NCBI GenBank assembly: GCA_020740775.1
Contig: JAHEWK010000025.1
Location: 1 to 64,000, forward strand
From: Ilyonectria destructans
Taxonomy: Eukaryota; Ascomycota; Sordariomycetes; Hypocreales; Nectriaceae
Length of the DNA stretch: 64,000 nt
Reading direction: 5' to 3'
The translations under genes and the position numbers were made by a program. The notes under the pieces are model-generated. The model had not been told where the DNA came from, did no database searches, and saw nothing but the letters and a program-made list of their open reading frames with translations. Shown piece after piece: positions 1-10,440 of the stretch (positions within the stretch are counted from its first letter, which is position 1; each line of letters opens with the position of its first letter).

Positions 1-25
1 CGCCTTGGAGCTTCGCTCCACATGA

Positions 26-2659
26 ACCAACGGGTATTACCTCACATCTCGGACAACAGAGGCTATTATTACAGTCTTCAAATCCTTCTTCAAACACCTA
101 GAAGTTCAACATAGCATTAAGGTTAAAGTCATCGAATGCGACAATGAGATCACAGAGGTCAAACCACAAGTCGGAAACTTCATACGGAACAGAGCTATCA
201 TTATCGAGCCCTCAGCACCATACAGCCAAGCACAAAACGGCGGTGCCGAACGCTCAGGGGGTGTGATAAAGGATAAGGAAAGAGCTATGCGAACAGGCGC
301 CAGGTTCCCTCATCAGCTATGGCCAGAAATCGGCAGAACGGCAGTCTATCTATACAACCGAACGCCAAACTATAAATCAGGCTGGAAAACACCATACGAT
401 CAATTGCATACTGCGATAGCCAGAACTAGAGGAATTCCACAACCAGCGAAACAGCCCGACCAAACACATCTAAGAGCATTTGGCTGCAAGGCCTATACCA
501 TGACCCCCGAGGCACAACAAAAGTTTAACCGCAAGATGCGGCTCAAGCCGAAAGGATGGATCGGTTTCCTGGTCGGATATAGATCCTCAAACATCTACAG
601 GATCTGGGTCCCTTCGATCAATCGAATAGTGAGCACCCGAGACGTCATTTTTAATGAAGACGAGGGCTGCAAAGGAGACTGGGAAAACTTCAAGGACGAC
701 CTCTTAGAGGCAGACCTAGAAGAAATCGCACGAATTGCATCCCTTCAACAAGATGAACCGATTGATCAGTCAGAAACTGAAGACTGCATTGAGGTGGATT
801 TTCCTGAAGAGGAAGACCTGATTGAAGTCTCAGGGGATCGCCTCATAGTGGCGATTGATGAAATCTCGCAGGCAAAGAGGGCAGAATATGAAGACTTCCT
901 CACGCCTCCAGATACACCGCCATCTGCCCTACTCGCACAATTACCTCAAAATGTGTTAGAGCAAGGGAATAAAACGATCACATGGCAAGCAGCTTTTCTA
1001 GCTGGAACCAAATCTCCTCTGCAAATCTCAACAGAACGGAAGATCCGTCAGGGGGTAAAGGTGCATAGAAATGCACTACCTCCGGCACCAATGAAGCATC
1101 AAGATCTCATAGGACATCCATTGGGAAACCTCTTCCAGAAGGCTGAAGAGATTCATCTTCAAAGTCATAAGGAAATGAGGTCATGGACTGAGATCCGAGC
1201 CAAGGACCCTCGAGCATCTGATCAACAGGTCCTAGGCTGTATGTGGGTGTACGTCTATAAAACAGACAAACACGGTTACTTTCAGAAATGCAAGGCCCGG
1301 CTAGTGGTTCGAGGAGACCAACAAGCAAAAGGGCAGCTGCAAGACACATACGCAGCTACCCTAGCCGGAAGGTCCTTTCGGACCTTGATAGCTATTGCAG
1401 CAAAATTTGATCTAGAAATGATCCAATACGATGTGGTCAACGCATTCGTACATGCTCCAATTGATCAAGACATCTTCATGCAGATGCCTCCAGGCTATAA
1501 GAAGGCAGGAACTATCCTAAAGCTCAACAAAGCTCTATACGGACTGAGAGTCTCCCCCCTACTGTGGCAGAAGGAGCTTTCTAGGACCCTCTTAGAGCTG
1601 GGCTACAAGCTAGTTCCACACGAGCCTTGCTGCTTCAGAAAAGAAGGAATCCTCTTCTTCGTATATGTCGATGATGTCATTTTGGCCTACAGGAAAACAC
1701 AAGAAAACAAAGCTAAGGACCTGATCAGACAACTCCAATTGAGATACAAACTAACAGGCGGCAACCCTATACAATGGTTCCTTGGAATGGAAGTCATAAG
1801 GGACCGACCTATGAAGAAGATCTGGCTATCCCAAGCAGCTTATATTGAGAAAATTATAAACCTAGCTAATAAAGGAACAGCTACAGTACCAATGACTCAG
1901 TTCGAGCTGCGGCCAGCAATAGGGCTAGCAACCCCAACAGAAATTCAACGTTACCAGCGCAAGATCGGATCAATCCTCTATATCGCTGTCAATACCCGAC
2001 CTGACATAGCCTTTGCCGTCTCCAGATTGGCCAGATTTCTCACCAATCCAAGTCAGATACACCAAGAAGCGGCTGACCGCGTCATCCACTACCTCACACA
2101 CACAAAGAACCTAGCCCTATCCTTCGGAGGGCCCGGCGGTCTCAGCATTGCTAGCGATGCCTCTTTTGCTGACAACACAACTGATCGGAAGAGCTCGCAG
2201 GCATATACCATCAAGCTGTTCAACGGACTGATCGGATGGAGAGCCAGCAAACAAGACACGGTCACAACATCAACAACAGAAGCAGAGCTCCTAGCCCTAG
2301 CACAGGCAGCTAAGGAATCTCTCTTTGTGAGCCGACTGCTCAAAGAGCTGACAGTTCAACTGGATGACTTGACTATCCAGATTGACTGCGATAACACTCA
2401 GACTATCAACCTCGTGACAGCTGAGATAGCTACTTTGAGGACCAAGTTGCGGCATGTTGATATCCACAATCACTGGCTCAGACAGGAGGTTCAAAGAGGA
2501 AAAATTCAAGTCAAATACGTCAAATCAACAGATATAGTCGCAGATGGCCTGACGAAAGCGCTTCCAGCCGGAAAATGGAACCGCTTTTTATATCAACTTG
2601 GATTAGAAGACGTTAAGAAGAGGCTCTGGAAAGACGAAGAAGGGCTTCAGACTCAATGA
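26..2659 (+). CDS. Copia Pol polyprotein, C-terminal part (integrase end, RT, RNase H)
   Basis: The frame is open from base 26 to the TGA at 2657-2659; an in-frame TGA at 23-25 closes it upstream, so the full element may carry a stop in integrase. Near the start is the NGGAERSGG segment, which holds the conserved integrase glutamate. Reverse transcriptase follows, with NAFVHAPIDQDIFMQMPPG, KALYGLRVSP and the catalytic YVDD box. Near the end, DASFADNTTDRKSSQ and ADGLTKALP are the Copia RNase H signatures. The order integrase-RT-RNase H defines Copia rather than Gypsy. It would reverse transcribe element RNA in cytoplasmic particles and integrate the cDNA. The frame after base 26 looks undamaged. 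Confidence 0.85.
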   Translation, partial: TNGYYLTSRTTEAIITVFKSFFKHLEVQHSIKVKVIECDNEITEVKPQVGNFIRNRAIIIEPSAPYSQAQNGGAERSGGVIKDKERAMRTGARFPHQLWPEIGRTAVYLYNRTPNYKSGWKTPYDQLHTAIARTRGIPQPAKQPDQTHLRAFGCKAYTMTPEAQQKFNRKMRLKPKGWIGFLVGYRSSNIYRIWVPSINRIVSTRDVIFNEDEGCKGDWENFKDDLLEADLEEIARIASLQQDEPIDQSETEDCIEVDFPEEEDLIEVSGDRLIVAIDEISQAKRAEYEDFLTPPDTPPSALLAQLPQNVLEQGNKTITWQAAFLAGTKSPLQISTERKIRQGVKVHRNALPPAPMKHQDLIGHPLGNLFQKAEEIHLQSHKEMRSWTEIRAKDPRASDQQVLGCMWVYVYKTDKHGYFQKCKARLVVRGDQQAKGQLQDTYAATLAGRSFRTLIAIAAKFDLEMIQYDVVNAFVHAPIDQDIFMQMPPGYKKAGTILKLNKALYGLRVSPLLWQKELSRTLLELGYKLVPHEPCCFRKEGILFFVYVDDVILAYRKTQENKAKDLIRQLQLRYKLTGGNPIQWFLGMEVIRDRPMKKIWLSQAAYIEKIINLANKGTATVPMTQFELRPAIGLATPTEIQRYQRKIGSILYIAVNTRPDIAFAVSRLARFLTNPSQIHQEAADRVIHYLTHTKNLALSFGGPGGLSIASDASFADNTTDRKSSQAYTIKLFNGLIGWRASKQDTVTTSTTEAELLALAQAAKESLFVSRLLKELTVQLDDLTIQIDCDNTQTINLVTAEIATLRTKLRHVDIHNHWLRQEVQRGKIQVKYVKSTDIVADGLTKALPAGKWNRFLYQLGLEDVKKRLWKDEEGLQTQ

Positions 2660-2683
2660 GAAGTCATTGAATCTGAGGGGGTG

Positions 2684-2851
2684 TGTCAGATATGTCAGAG
2701 GCAAAAGTTGCCACCTATCGCCACCTATTGCCACAAGGCTTAGCAATCAGCTTCTAGCTGATTCTACATAGAAGAGAAAGGGTATATAAAGCTTACTCTA
2801 AAACCTCAAGAGAGAGAGATAATACACAATTTTTCACCCTAATATTTGACA
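2684..2851 (+). repeat. Copia 3' LTR (family A)
   Basis: This 168-bp repeat begins TGTCAGATATG and ends ATATTTGACA, giving the TG...CA ends of an LTR, directly after the purine tract that ends pol. It contains a TATATAAAG box near 2783. The reverse complement of 48396-48570 is closely similar along its whole length. Confidence 0.88.
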
Positions 2852-3129
2852 CGTCGTAACTACGACGTAATCTTAATGAAAACTAAGGGACTTGCTATGG
2901 TATTTTATATTACGAATTCCGCTACTAAATTAGATATAGTTACCTATGTAGAGATGCCTTACCTTCGCTGCTGATGTTTTCCAACAGCTTTATGAATCTG
3001 CGGGCCATCCCAGGCTAAATCTTGCTAAATAAGATTCCTAGCGCCAGGCCGTAGTGAACGAGAGTCGTCAGTTTCTAATAAGAGCGGCGAACCGAATCTT
3101 TTCTAAGAGACAGCTTTCAGCCATAGAGG
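2852..3129. other. intergenic, no gene seen
   Basis: AT-rich sequence between the Copia LTR and the esterase remnant. I see no supported gene, repeat or RNA here. Confidence 0.5.
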
Positions 3130-3767
3130 TCTGCTACTCCCTACTTAGTTGCCGACTGCCATCCCATTGGATTCGTCACGGAGCGCGCGCCCGGCCAGAA
3201 AGCCAAAGACATTGAGTCGGTAGCCGACGGCGATAAAGACAGCTTGCAAGTTTCCAGTGGAGATGAGCTCTGTAGGATCCATGCTTTCTTCCTGGCTAGG
3301 GTCGCCTACTTGGAACCATCCGCCATGGAACCAAATGACGACTGGCCATTTCGGGTGAGGAACCTTGGGGTCGGGAACGGGCGTCTAGATGTTCAGACGG
3401 AGACAGTCTTCGTCGTAGATGTGAATTGGGACATGTTCGCTGACCGTTTTGGAGTAATTGGCCTGGGGACATACCGGGCCAAATGCAGTGGCATCGTAGG
3501 GAGTGCCATCAGGCGAGGAATAGCTGTGAGAGTCGGAGAGAGGCTGGGGTCTGCGCCATCTCAAGCTACCAACGGGTGGCTTGGCATAAGGAACGCCTGC
3601 AAATCTGCGTGATTGGCATCGAATTGGAGACCTTTGATTGCTCCAGAATTCCCTTGTAGGACGGCTTTGCATTCGGACGTGGTGTAAGAGATGGAGTTGC
3701 CCATGGTGTTAGACGCCAGCCGTTGTCTGAGATGCAACTTCCCATCACCACAGTGCCCCAAATGCAA
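3130..3767 (-). pseudogene. type-B carboxylesterase/lipase N-terminal fragment, broken
   Basis: On the minus strand, pieces of an alpha/beta-hydrolase of the carboxylesterase type-B family appear in order. A GAIKGLQFDAN segment lies near 3640. FAGVPYAKPPVGSLRW follows in another frame, so a frameshift lies near 3605. Then YDATAFGPVCPQ and EDCLRLNI are followed by TAG at 3385-3387, where the family has Trp (TGG to TAG). After the stop the same frame continues with WPVVIWFHGGWFQVG (oxyanion-hole region) and AVGYRLNVFGFLAG. Similarity fades near 3140, before the catalytic serine, so the 3' two-thirds are missing. It is a non-functional gene remnant, divergent from the neighbouring regulator. Confidence 0.8.
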
Positions 3768-4028
3768 ACGGACAACAATTCTCTTATCAAGCAGAGCAGA
3801 AATGGATCACACGGATGATCGGACCTTTCGGGACATCAGCAATTTGCTCCGCGAGACCATCACCCTCTAGCTGAAGCCAGCGTCGACTTCGCAACCGGCC
3901 TCTGATTCGCCAGATTAAACGACGAGCGTCAGCCCTTCTAGCGAGGTGATAAGAGTGGAACCATTTATTCCCTTCATCCCCGCGGTCCATTCTTGACTCG
4001 TCAGTCCGTCCCACACTGTACACTGCAA

Positions 4029-6022
4029 ATGGATCCTTCCGTCTCCCGGCGTCGTCGTGTCGAGCGCGGGAAGCGGTCGAAAAACGGTAAGGCCCCTTGT
4101 ACAGCTTCGGACGCCGACTCCCGATTGATGAAGATTGGCTCCTCTAGGCTGTCGCACCTGCATCAAGAAGCGCGTCAAGTGTGACGAGCTGCATCCAGAA
4201 TGCGGCCGCTGTGTCCGCCTGAAGCTCCAGTGTGAATGGGCTCCGCAGCAGCCTTCGCTTGCGCTGAGGCGGCGTGGCCAGGGCCCTATCAAGGATCGCG
4301 ATGGCTGGACGCCCGAGGTCATTCTGCCGAAGCCAGTTGGGGACGAAATGCCGCAGGAGACTGGCGATGCCGTGGTTCCGTTGACGAGTTCCGCAGATAT
4401 TCCTGCGTCTACGCAGCTCAATCACAGCTTGGAGCCCGAGTTCTTTGACATAAACCAACCCCTAGATGAGTCAGGCGTTATGGCCATGGACATGGGCGCG
4501 GCGCTGGTGTCACCGAGCTTTGGTCTAAGTGAAGCCATCACGTCCATGATGTTGCTAGACTCATCCACCGGCCTCACTCCGAATCTAGCAAACTCGGATG
4601 ATTGGGCCATCGACGCCAACCGCCAGCAACACATCTACAACCCTCTCCAGTTCCCGCTGTCAATTCCCTTCCATCCCTTCAACTCGGCCAACTACCCCAC
4701 GGCGACAACAGCTCTCTTCTTTGCCAACACAATCGGAGTAGAGTACGCCCCGTCCAACGGCAGCAGTGACATGCAGGCCGTATCCTTCCACCGAGTCGTC
4801 TTTGCACCGTTGAAGTCGACGCGCACTCCCGCTGTATCTGCACACGCTCTCTTCCTCAACCGCGCGCTGGAGAATTGCATGCCTCTGCACTTTCTTCTCG
4901 CCGTTTCCCACAGCGAGCTCGCCATCCACCAAGGCACCGGCCTCGAGACGCCGCAGGAGTCTTGGACTCACTTCCAGCGCGGCTCGAAGCTCTTTCTGCA
5001 GGCGCTGGATCCGCTCTCGCAACCCGACCATGTCGCCATGATGCTGTCTTTCTTGTACATGTACATGTTCTGGATGCGTCGCAGTCCGCTCAACGTACAG
5101 AAGCTACGAGAACTGAGCGATTCGGTCCTGGCCTACGTAAAAAGCTACAACCTAGATGACCTCTGCGCCAACGCCAGCGTATCCGCGTCTCCACACTCTC
5201 CAACGTCGGACCAAGTACTCATCGCCAGAATTCTCACCTATCTATACGACCGAGACGGCTTCTGTGATTTCTTTGGCTGCGGTGGTGCGTTCGCCAGCTA
5301 TGTGAGCCAGAACCACGAAAAGCGGCACCGCATTTGGCGACTGTCACGCACTACATTTCCGTGGACGGACGAGATCCCCACGACAATGGGCCTCTCTCAG
5401 GTGCCAAAGATTCCAGACTCGGCTGTTTTGAGTGTTTATTTCGACTTGATTGCCATTCACCACGACATTAATTGCTATAGCCAGGCTCCCGAAGACCAAA
5501 CCCTGGCGGCAAGGGTGAGGATCAAGAGGAACCTCGACCGGATACAAGAGGTGCGTCGTCGTCCACTCCGTTTACGCTTACTAACAAATGTAGGAACAAG
5601 CGTTTATTTCACAGCTCGTTGCCGATTCCGAACGGCAAGGCTCTTCGCCATTCCTCATGGCGCTGGTGACCGTCACCTTCTTCCATGCGCTTCAGATCTA
5701 CTTCTATCGCAGCCGCAACTCGTACTTCGGCGAACGCCCAGTTCCCTCCGAAATACAGTGGGCTTTGAGAGAGCTAGTCGCAGCGGCATACTACACCATG
5801 GCCACAGGGCCGGTGCAGCTTCTGGAGCGGTTTCAGTGGTCGCTCTTGATAGCAGGCATCGAAACGCATGACCCGGTGCACCAGGAATGGATTTCGACGA
5901 CCATCTCAGACCCGAGCATGAAACACGCTCTTCACATGATTCAAGAGGCCAAGACTATATCCTGCATCTCAATGCAGACATTGCGGCAGATTATTGAAGG
6001 TTGTTCCAGTGCAGGCGTCTAG
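4029..6022 (+). CDS. Zn2Cys6 fungal transcription factor
   Basis: Three exons are supported: 4029-4086, 4148-5550 and 5594-6022, with introns 4087-4147 (GTAAGG...TAG) and 5551-5593 (GTGCGT...TAG with a CTAAC branch site). The phases agree and give about 629 residues. The binuclear cluster starts near residue 21: CRTCIKKRVKC, then CGRCVRLKLQC, preceded by a basic tail (SRRRRVERGKRSKNG) that suits nuclear import. The long middle and C-terminal part is the helical fungal-specific regulatory region, with no clear enzyme motif. The target genes cannot be read from sequence. It faces a broken esterase gene head to head, so the two may once have been a regulator-target pair (inference). The gene looks intact. 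Confidence 0.88.
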
Positions 6023-6568
6023 GGTATGTGGGCAACCCCCAGGCAAAACATGACGCACTATGAATAGATATCACGAGAATTAGAATTATGATGTACGTTA
6101 AGCAATGTTTATGACATTATGAGATTTGCACATTCAACAATAATTCCGCACTCTGGTGATGAAAGCTTTTTCATTTAAGCAAATGTACTCCGTAATTTCA
6201 TGAATAACATTCAGGACGCCTCTTACAAAGAATAGTCTAATTCAAAGTATTCCACCATCCGCCATCCGCAATTCCGTTCCGTATCTAGTCTTCAGTTTGC
6301 GCCCGGGGGACAGATCTAGATGCCATCCAAGAGTCATGTCACTCCCCCTTATCACGCATTCATGTGTGGTTCTCTTTGACTTTTCACTACCACTCATCAA
6401 CCCAGTCCATCGTTTACGCTTTGACAGAGAACCACAGCCCCCGCAAGGATTCACCATTCTCGTCGATTAATCTAGCCAATCAATCGCGTCGACTTTATCT
6501 AGGGAGAAGACGCGAAGCAAGTGTCAACGAGTGATCCGAACTCCCGCCTTGAAGATACGTCTCCCTAC
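6023..6568. other. intergenic, no gene seen
   Basis: AT-rich 3' flank of the regulator gene. Short open frames occur but none has recognisable motifs or splice logic. Confidence 0.5.
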
Positions 6569-7413
6569 CAGGGTTGAAATCCATGACACTCCACGACACA
6601 TTCGGAAATATGGCGTGGATATGGATGCTGACTAATAATCGCTAGGTGGAATGGGTGGATATGGATCTATATGGATCCATTTCCACATTTGTCGAAATGA
6701 ATCCACGTAATAGTAATCTGCTAACATAACTCGGACAAGTAAACATTTTTCTCATTGCTCCATCAGAATTCTATCTAACGAGCTGATCAAGCCAGCACGC
6801 AACCAACTACGTAACGTCTGACAAAGTCCAATCGTACTAGCATCTAGCCTATTACGGTTCTTTGTGACCATACGGCCAGTAGTTGAGAATAGCCTCTCGC
6901 ACTCGGCTGACATAGGCGGCGCAGTAAGCAGATCCAAGGCCATCCTAGACAACCTAGGGTATTTAAGCCGCCTTGTGTGCCAGTAATCGTAAGGATCTGT
7001 GACAAGGGCATCAGAATCATCGATATCGCGTTGCCACTGCTCGTACTCATCAAGATCCTGACTGGTGATTGAAGACCCGGATGATGGAGCGGGCGACTCA
7101 TCAACAGAAAGCCCACCAGTTGCCAGTCCTCTCTTCTGTGTGCGCCATGCCGTGAATCTGTTCCTCGAGGTCTTTAGCCGCTTACTTGCAGGCAAATTGA
7201 TCTCTGAATCATCAAGCTGAAGATCCTTGTACTCGCTCTCCCAAAGATCCTGGACTATCTCTTTGGCCTTTGTAATCCACAGTCGTCTTTCCTCATCGGT
7301 TCCCCACAGATCATCAAACAACGCCCACCGGTAAGCAGGGTGGAGAGCTGCGGCGCCATAGATGAGGGGGCTATCGTTCAAATGCTCGTAGTATTCGTTC
7401 AACTTGAGCCAAC
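6569..7413 (-). mobile_element. hAT transposon remnant, cut by a Gypsy LTR
   Basis: The low-coordinate end has a hAT-type terminus, CAGGGTTGAAATCC from 6569, followed by subterminal GGATATGGAT-like repeats (6630-6680). The minus-strand transposase C-terminus follows and stops abruptly where the Gypsy LTR begins at 7414. The N-terminal part and the other terminus are absent. The possible target duplication CTCCCTAC (6561-6568) cannot be verified. Confidence 0.75.
6752..7413 (-). pseudogene. hAT transposase, C-terminal fragment
   Basis: The open frame on the minus strand ends at 6752. It contains LIYGAAALHPAYRW, typical of the RNase-H-like core end, and the hAT C-terminal dimerisation signature LDLLTAPPMSAECERLFSTTGRM. 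It is truncated at its N-terminal side by the LTR at 7414, so catalytic aspartates and zinc finger are missing. It is distinct from the complete hAT at 7628-10440, whose equivalent signature reads SIPAMSAEPERLFSGAKITL. Confidence 0.85.
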
Positions 7414-7581
7414 TGTGACGGTACAAGAGCACGAACGAGGTCAGGTGCGACTTGGGTAAAATGATTGTTTACAAGGAGAGAAAGAGATTCCTAAGGAAAG
7501 CTCTGACTTAAGCTATTTACACAATATTCATAAAGTGAGACTATTCATAAAGTATGAAAGTCACATGATCGTTCCCTCACA
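7414..7581 (-). repeat. Gypsy 3' LTR
   Basis: A 168-bp LTR, TGTGACGG...CCCTCACA on the plus strand. By eye it differs from the 5' LTR at about five positions, mostly transitions. A third 168-bp copy is at 40406-40573. Confidence 0.9.
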
Positions 7582-7619
7582 TATGGTCTCCCCTTACTCC
7601 ATCTCTTCTGATTCTTCCA

Positions 7620-7627
7620 CGCCTTGC
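7620..7627. repeat. hAT target duplication, left copy (CGCCTTGC)
   Basis: Identical to 10441-10448 on the other side of the element, as expected for hAT insertion. Confidence 0.93.
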
Positions 7628-10440
7628 CAGTGTTGCTAATAATATAAACAATACGTATATTGGCAATATGGACCCCCTCGCAATAATATCGTATTGTCAA
7701 GAGGCTATATTGTATTACCCAATATGAACAGGACCCATATTGTATTGTATTGCCAAGAACCCAATATATTGGCAGTGTGACAATACATCCAATATATTCC
7801 ACGTGACCTCATCATTAAACTGCCTCAGCGAAAATCTCGTCACCTTGAAAATCTCGTATCCCAAACCATGACTTCAGGCACTCCAATGCTTCAATTACAT
7901 CACTCCCAAGTCGATTTCGACGGTCTGTAAGCGTTATCTTTGCCCCAGAGAAGAGTCGTTCGGGCTCCGCAGACATTGCAGGAATTGACAATATATCCAC
8001 GGCCATCTTGCTCAGGCTCGGGTAGTTTTTCTGCTGTGTCTCCTCTAGCCACCATGCAAGGGCGCTCGTAAAACCATAAACCCGTTCAGACTTGCAATAA
8101 CGCTCGTATTCGTCCGTGATGAGTGACGGCTGCAGGTGCTTGTTCCGCCAATTCAAGAACTCGTTCGTGGTCGCCGATGGGACCTCGCAGAGTGGAAGAG
8201 ATGATTCCACAGGTCTATATTCGTTCCACAGCGTCTCAAGCAACTTCTTCGACGACTCAACCCACTCCTTTTTCCAGTTCTCCTGGATGTAGTGCCATTT
8301 ATGCGAAGGGTGGAGCACGATAGCTGCAACGTAGGCAGGTGATTCATCAGTAAGGCGATAATACTTGTCCAGCTTCGCCCAGCCCGAGTTATACATCGGT
8401 GCCATCACCGGATCGTCGACATTTGCCTCCTTGCCGGCTTCAAATTGTGCCAATACAAAGTCCATAGCCAGGAGGACATTGTCGAGTGTTGCAAACGATG
8501 ACTCGAGAGCCTTAGTCGTCATCTTCAGCTTCTCTAAGAAGAACTTGATCTTCTCCAAGATGGTCCAGTCCTCTGAAGAGAGCTCGTCTCCAGCGCAATC
8601 TGCATCCATCCATTTGTTGAAATAGCCGTCAATTGCGTCTCTAAGATTCAAGGCCGCTCTCAACATGGTATACCACGAGCTCCACCTTGTGTCGTTGTCT
8701 CGCGCAAGCTTACGGTTATGGCTGATAGCAAGAAACTTTTGGATGCGCTGAACATTCCGTTGGATGTAAACGACGAAGTTGTGAAGCTTGCCAAGAGGTC
8801 CCTTCTTCCGCCACGCTTCAATATGCTTTAGTGTCACACTATACACACCTGGATCGTCGCGTTCGAGCTTCTCATTGTCGGTAACAAAGAGGAAGGCTTT
8901 AGCGGCGAGATTGATGATATGACCTTGGCAGCGGAGTCGGTGAACTTTGGGATCGTATCGGATGTCATATCGGCGAAGGAGGCCTGTGGGATCTTAGAAC
9001 CAGTCAGTAGAAACGGTGAGTTGTACTGACCAAGCGAAAGGGATCTCATCATTGTGTCGTTATTGCCAGCATTGTCCATCACGAAATATCCGAGTTTGGA
9101 AGCAAAGCCCCATTCGTCAACCACTTCCAAAATGGCCGCAGCGAGGTGAGAACCGTCGTGCTCACTGTCGATGTCTTTCAACGCCAAAATATGGTGTTCC
9201 AGCTGACCGTCTTCAGTGACATAGTGGCCGACTACGCCCAAGATGGCCAAAGAGTTGGGAGAAGTCCAAAGATCGCAGCTGATGTGAATTCTTGACTTCG
9301 CCGACTGTATGCGCTGCTTGACCTTCTCCTTCTGGTCTTCATACTGCCGCATGATCCATTTCCTAATGGTCTCGTGCGTATCTGGAAGCCAAGTATCGAT
9401 ATCGTCATTGATGTAGGCCAAGAGTGCCCGGAACTCTGGGCATTCGACAAGCCGAAATGGGAGAGAGCAGGCCGTAATAAACCTCACGTACAACACTTCG
9501 AGCTGGTCAGGGTCGATCGAATCTCCGGATTGATCGTTGAGCCGACGGCGTTTGCGGGGATTTTCTTCTGCTGCAGCGCGAGCTTGTTCGAGAATCGTTC
9601 GTATCGTTGTCACTTTAGCTGTTCGCAGGGCTCCTTTTGGTAGACCGTGGCCGTCAGGAGGAGGGTCCATAAGATGTTTTGCAGGAGCCGCAGTACCCCC
9701 AGAACAGGCATATGCTCTGTCACAATGTTTACAACGCCACTCTTCTTTTCCGGTCCGCGGATTGTAGTATCTCGTCTCCATCTCCTCGTCTGGCATATGA
9801 GAGAAGACCCATGACGTTCTGGGTTTGGTGGAGGAGGTTGTGGAGGCTGTGCGAGGTCGAGATGACTGGCATTTGGGCGTTTGGCTCTGGTCTAGGTCAT
9901 TCAACTGCCGGCTGGAAAACTCCGAAACGTCGACTGAGATTGACGACTCTCTTCGTTGCGACCATTGGTCAAAAGGGAGGCGTTGTTGAGGCATGGCGGT
10001 ACGGTTAGTCAGTAGGCTCGACAATGATAAAGAAAATGGGCAGCGGTGGCGATGGCAAATATTGACAGGCAACCACCGGGATGCCCAGCCCAACGTCGTC
10101 CGTACCGGCTATGCCTTCCCTGGCGCGTGGAAGAAACGCGTGGTCGCGTGTTAGGTATGACTGTCAACAAAGACGTGTGTTGAAGTGAATGCCAGCCAAT
10201 AAAAAGCCAAGTATCGCTGTGGCTGGTATAGGGTAAGGCCTGTCTGGCTACCGTCAAGAGGCGAATTCGCTCCAGGATTGACAACCCAATATAAATAATA
10301 TATTGCCAATATGGACATCCTCATATTATATTGTCACAATATCAAAATCTTCATATTATATTGTTACAATACGAGAAAGTCGATATCATATGGGGTATAT
10401 TGCAATATATTACTTTATTGCCATACTATTAGCAACACTG
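7628..10440 (-). mobile_element. complete hAT transposon nested in Gypsy pol
   Basis: The terminal inverted repeats are CAGTGTTGCTAATA at both ends (perfect over 14 bp, then imperfect). The 8-bp target duplication CGCCTTGC is at 7620-7627 and 10441-10448. Both subterminal regions (7640-7800 and 10285-10430) are dense in ATATTG/CAATAT words, plausible transposase-binding arrays. One intact spliced transposase gene lies inside. Nothing is visibly broken, so it is a candidate autonomous and recent insertion. Confidence 0.93.
7815..9994 (-). CDS. hAT transposase, intact, one intron
   Basis: Exons are 9994-9031 and 8983-7815, with a 47-nt intron (GTCAGT...CTGACTGG...CACAG). The phases agree, giving about 710 residues. 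The start chosen is the ATG at 9994 (MPQQRLPFDQW); an in-frame ATG at 10093 would add 33 residues of non-family sequence. Features in order are a BED-type zinc finger (about 80-130: WRCKHCDRAYACSGG...H), the core with HISCDLWTSPNS and YFVMDNAGNND, the spliced RCQGHIINLAAKAF block, and the C-terminal dimerisation region SIPAMSAEPERLFSG. It would cut and paste the element by a DDE mechanism in the nucleus. Without the intron call the gene would look frameshifted. Confidence 0.9.

Larger units (their letters stand above)
1..2851 (+). mobile_element. Ty1/Copia LTR retrotransposon, 5' part outside the window
   Basis: The stretch encodes the C-terminal half of a Copia polyprotein (integrase end, reverse transcriptase, RNase H), then a G-rich tract (TCTGAGGGGG at 2672-2681) that fits a polypurine tract, then a 168-bp LTR. 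The 5' LTR, gag, protease and most of integrase lie left of the window. A solo LTR of the same family sits at 48396-48570 on the other strand, so the family is dispersed here. The 3' target duplication cannot be checked without the 5' end. Confidence 0.88.

Noticed and set aside
3244..3612. 122-aa plus-strand open frame
   Set aside because: It is antisense to the carboxylesterase remnant, whose motifs lie on the minus strand.
8834..8846. Frameshift in the complete hAT transposase
   Set aside because: A 47-nt GT-AG intron at 8984-9030 restores the conserved RCQGHIINLAAKAF block in phase, so the gene is intact.
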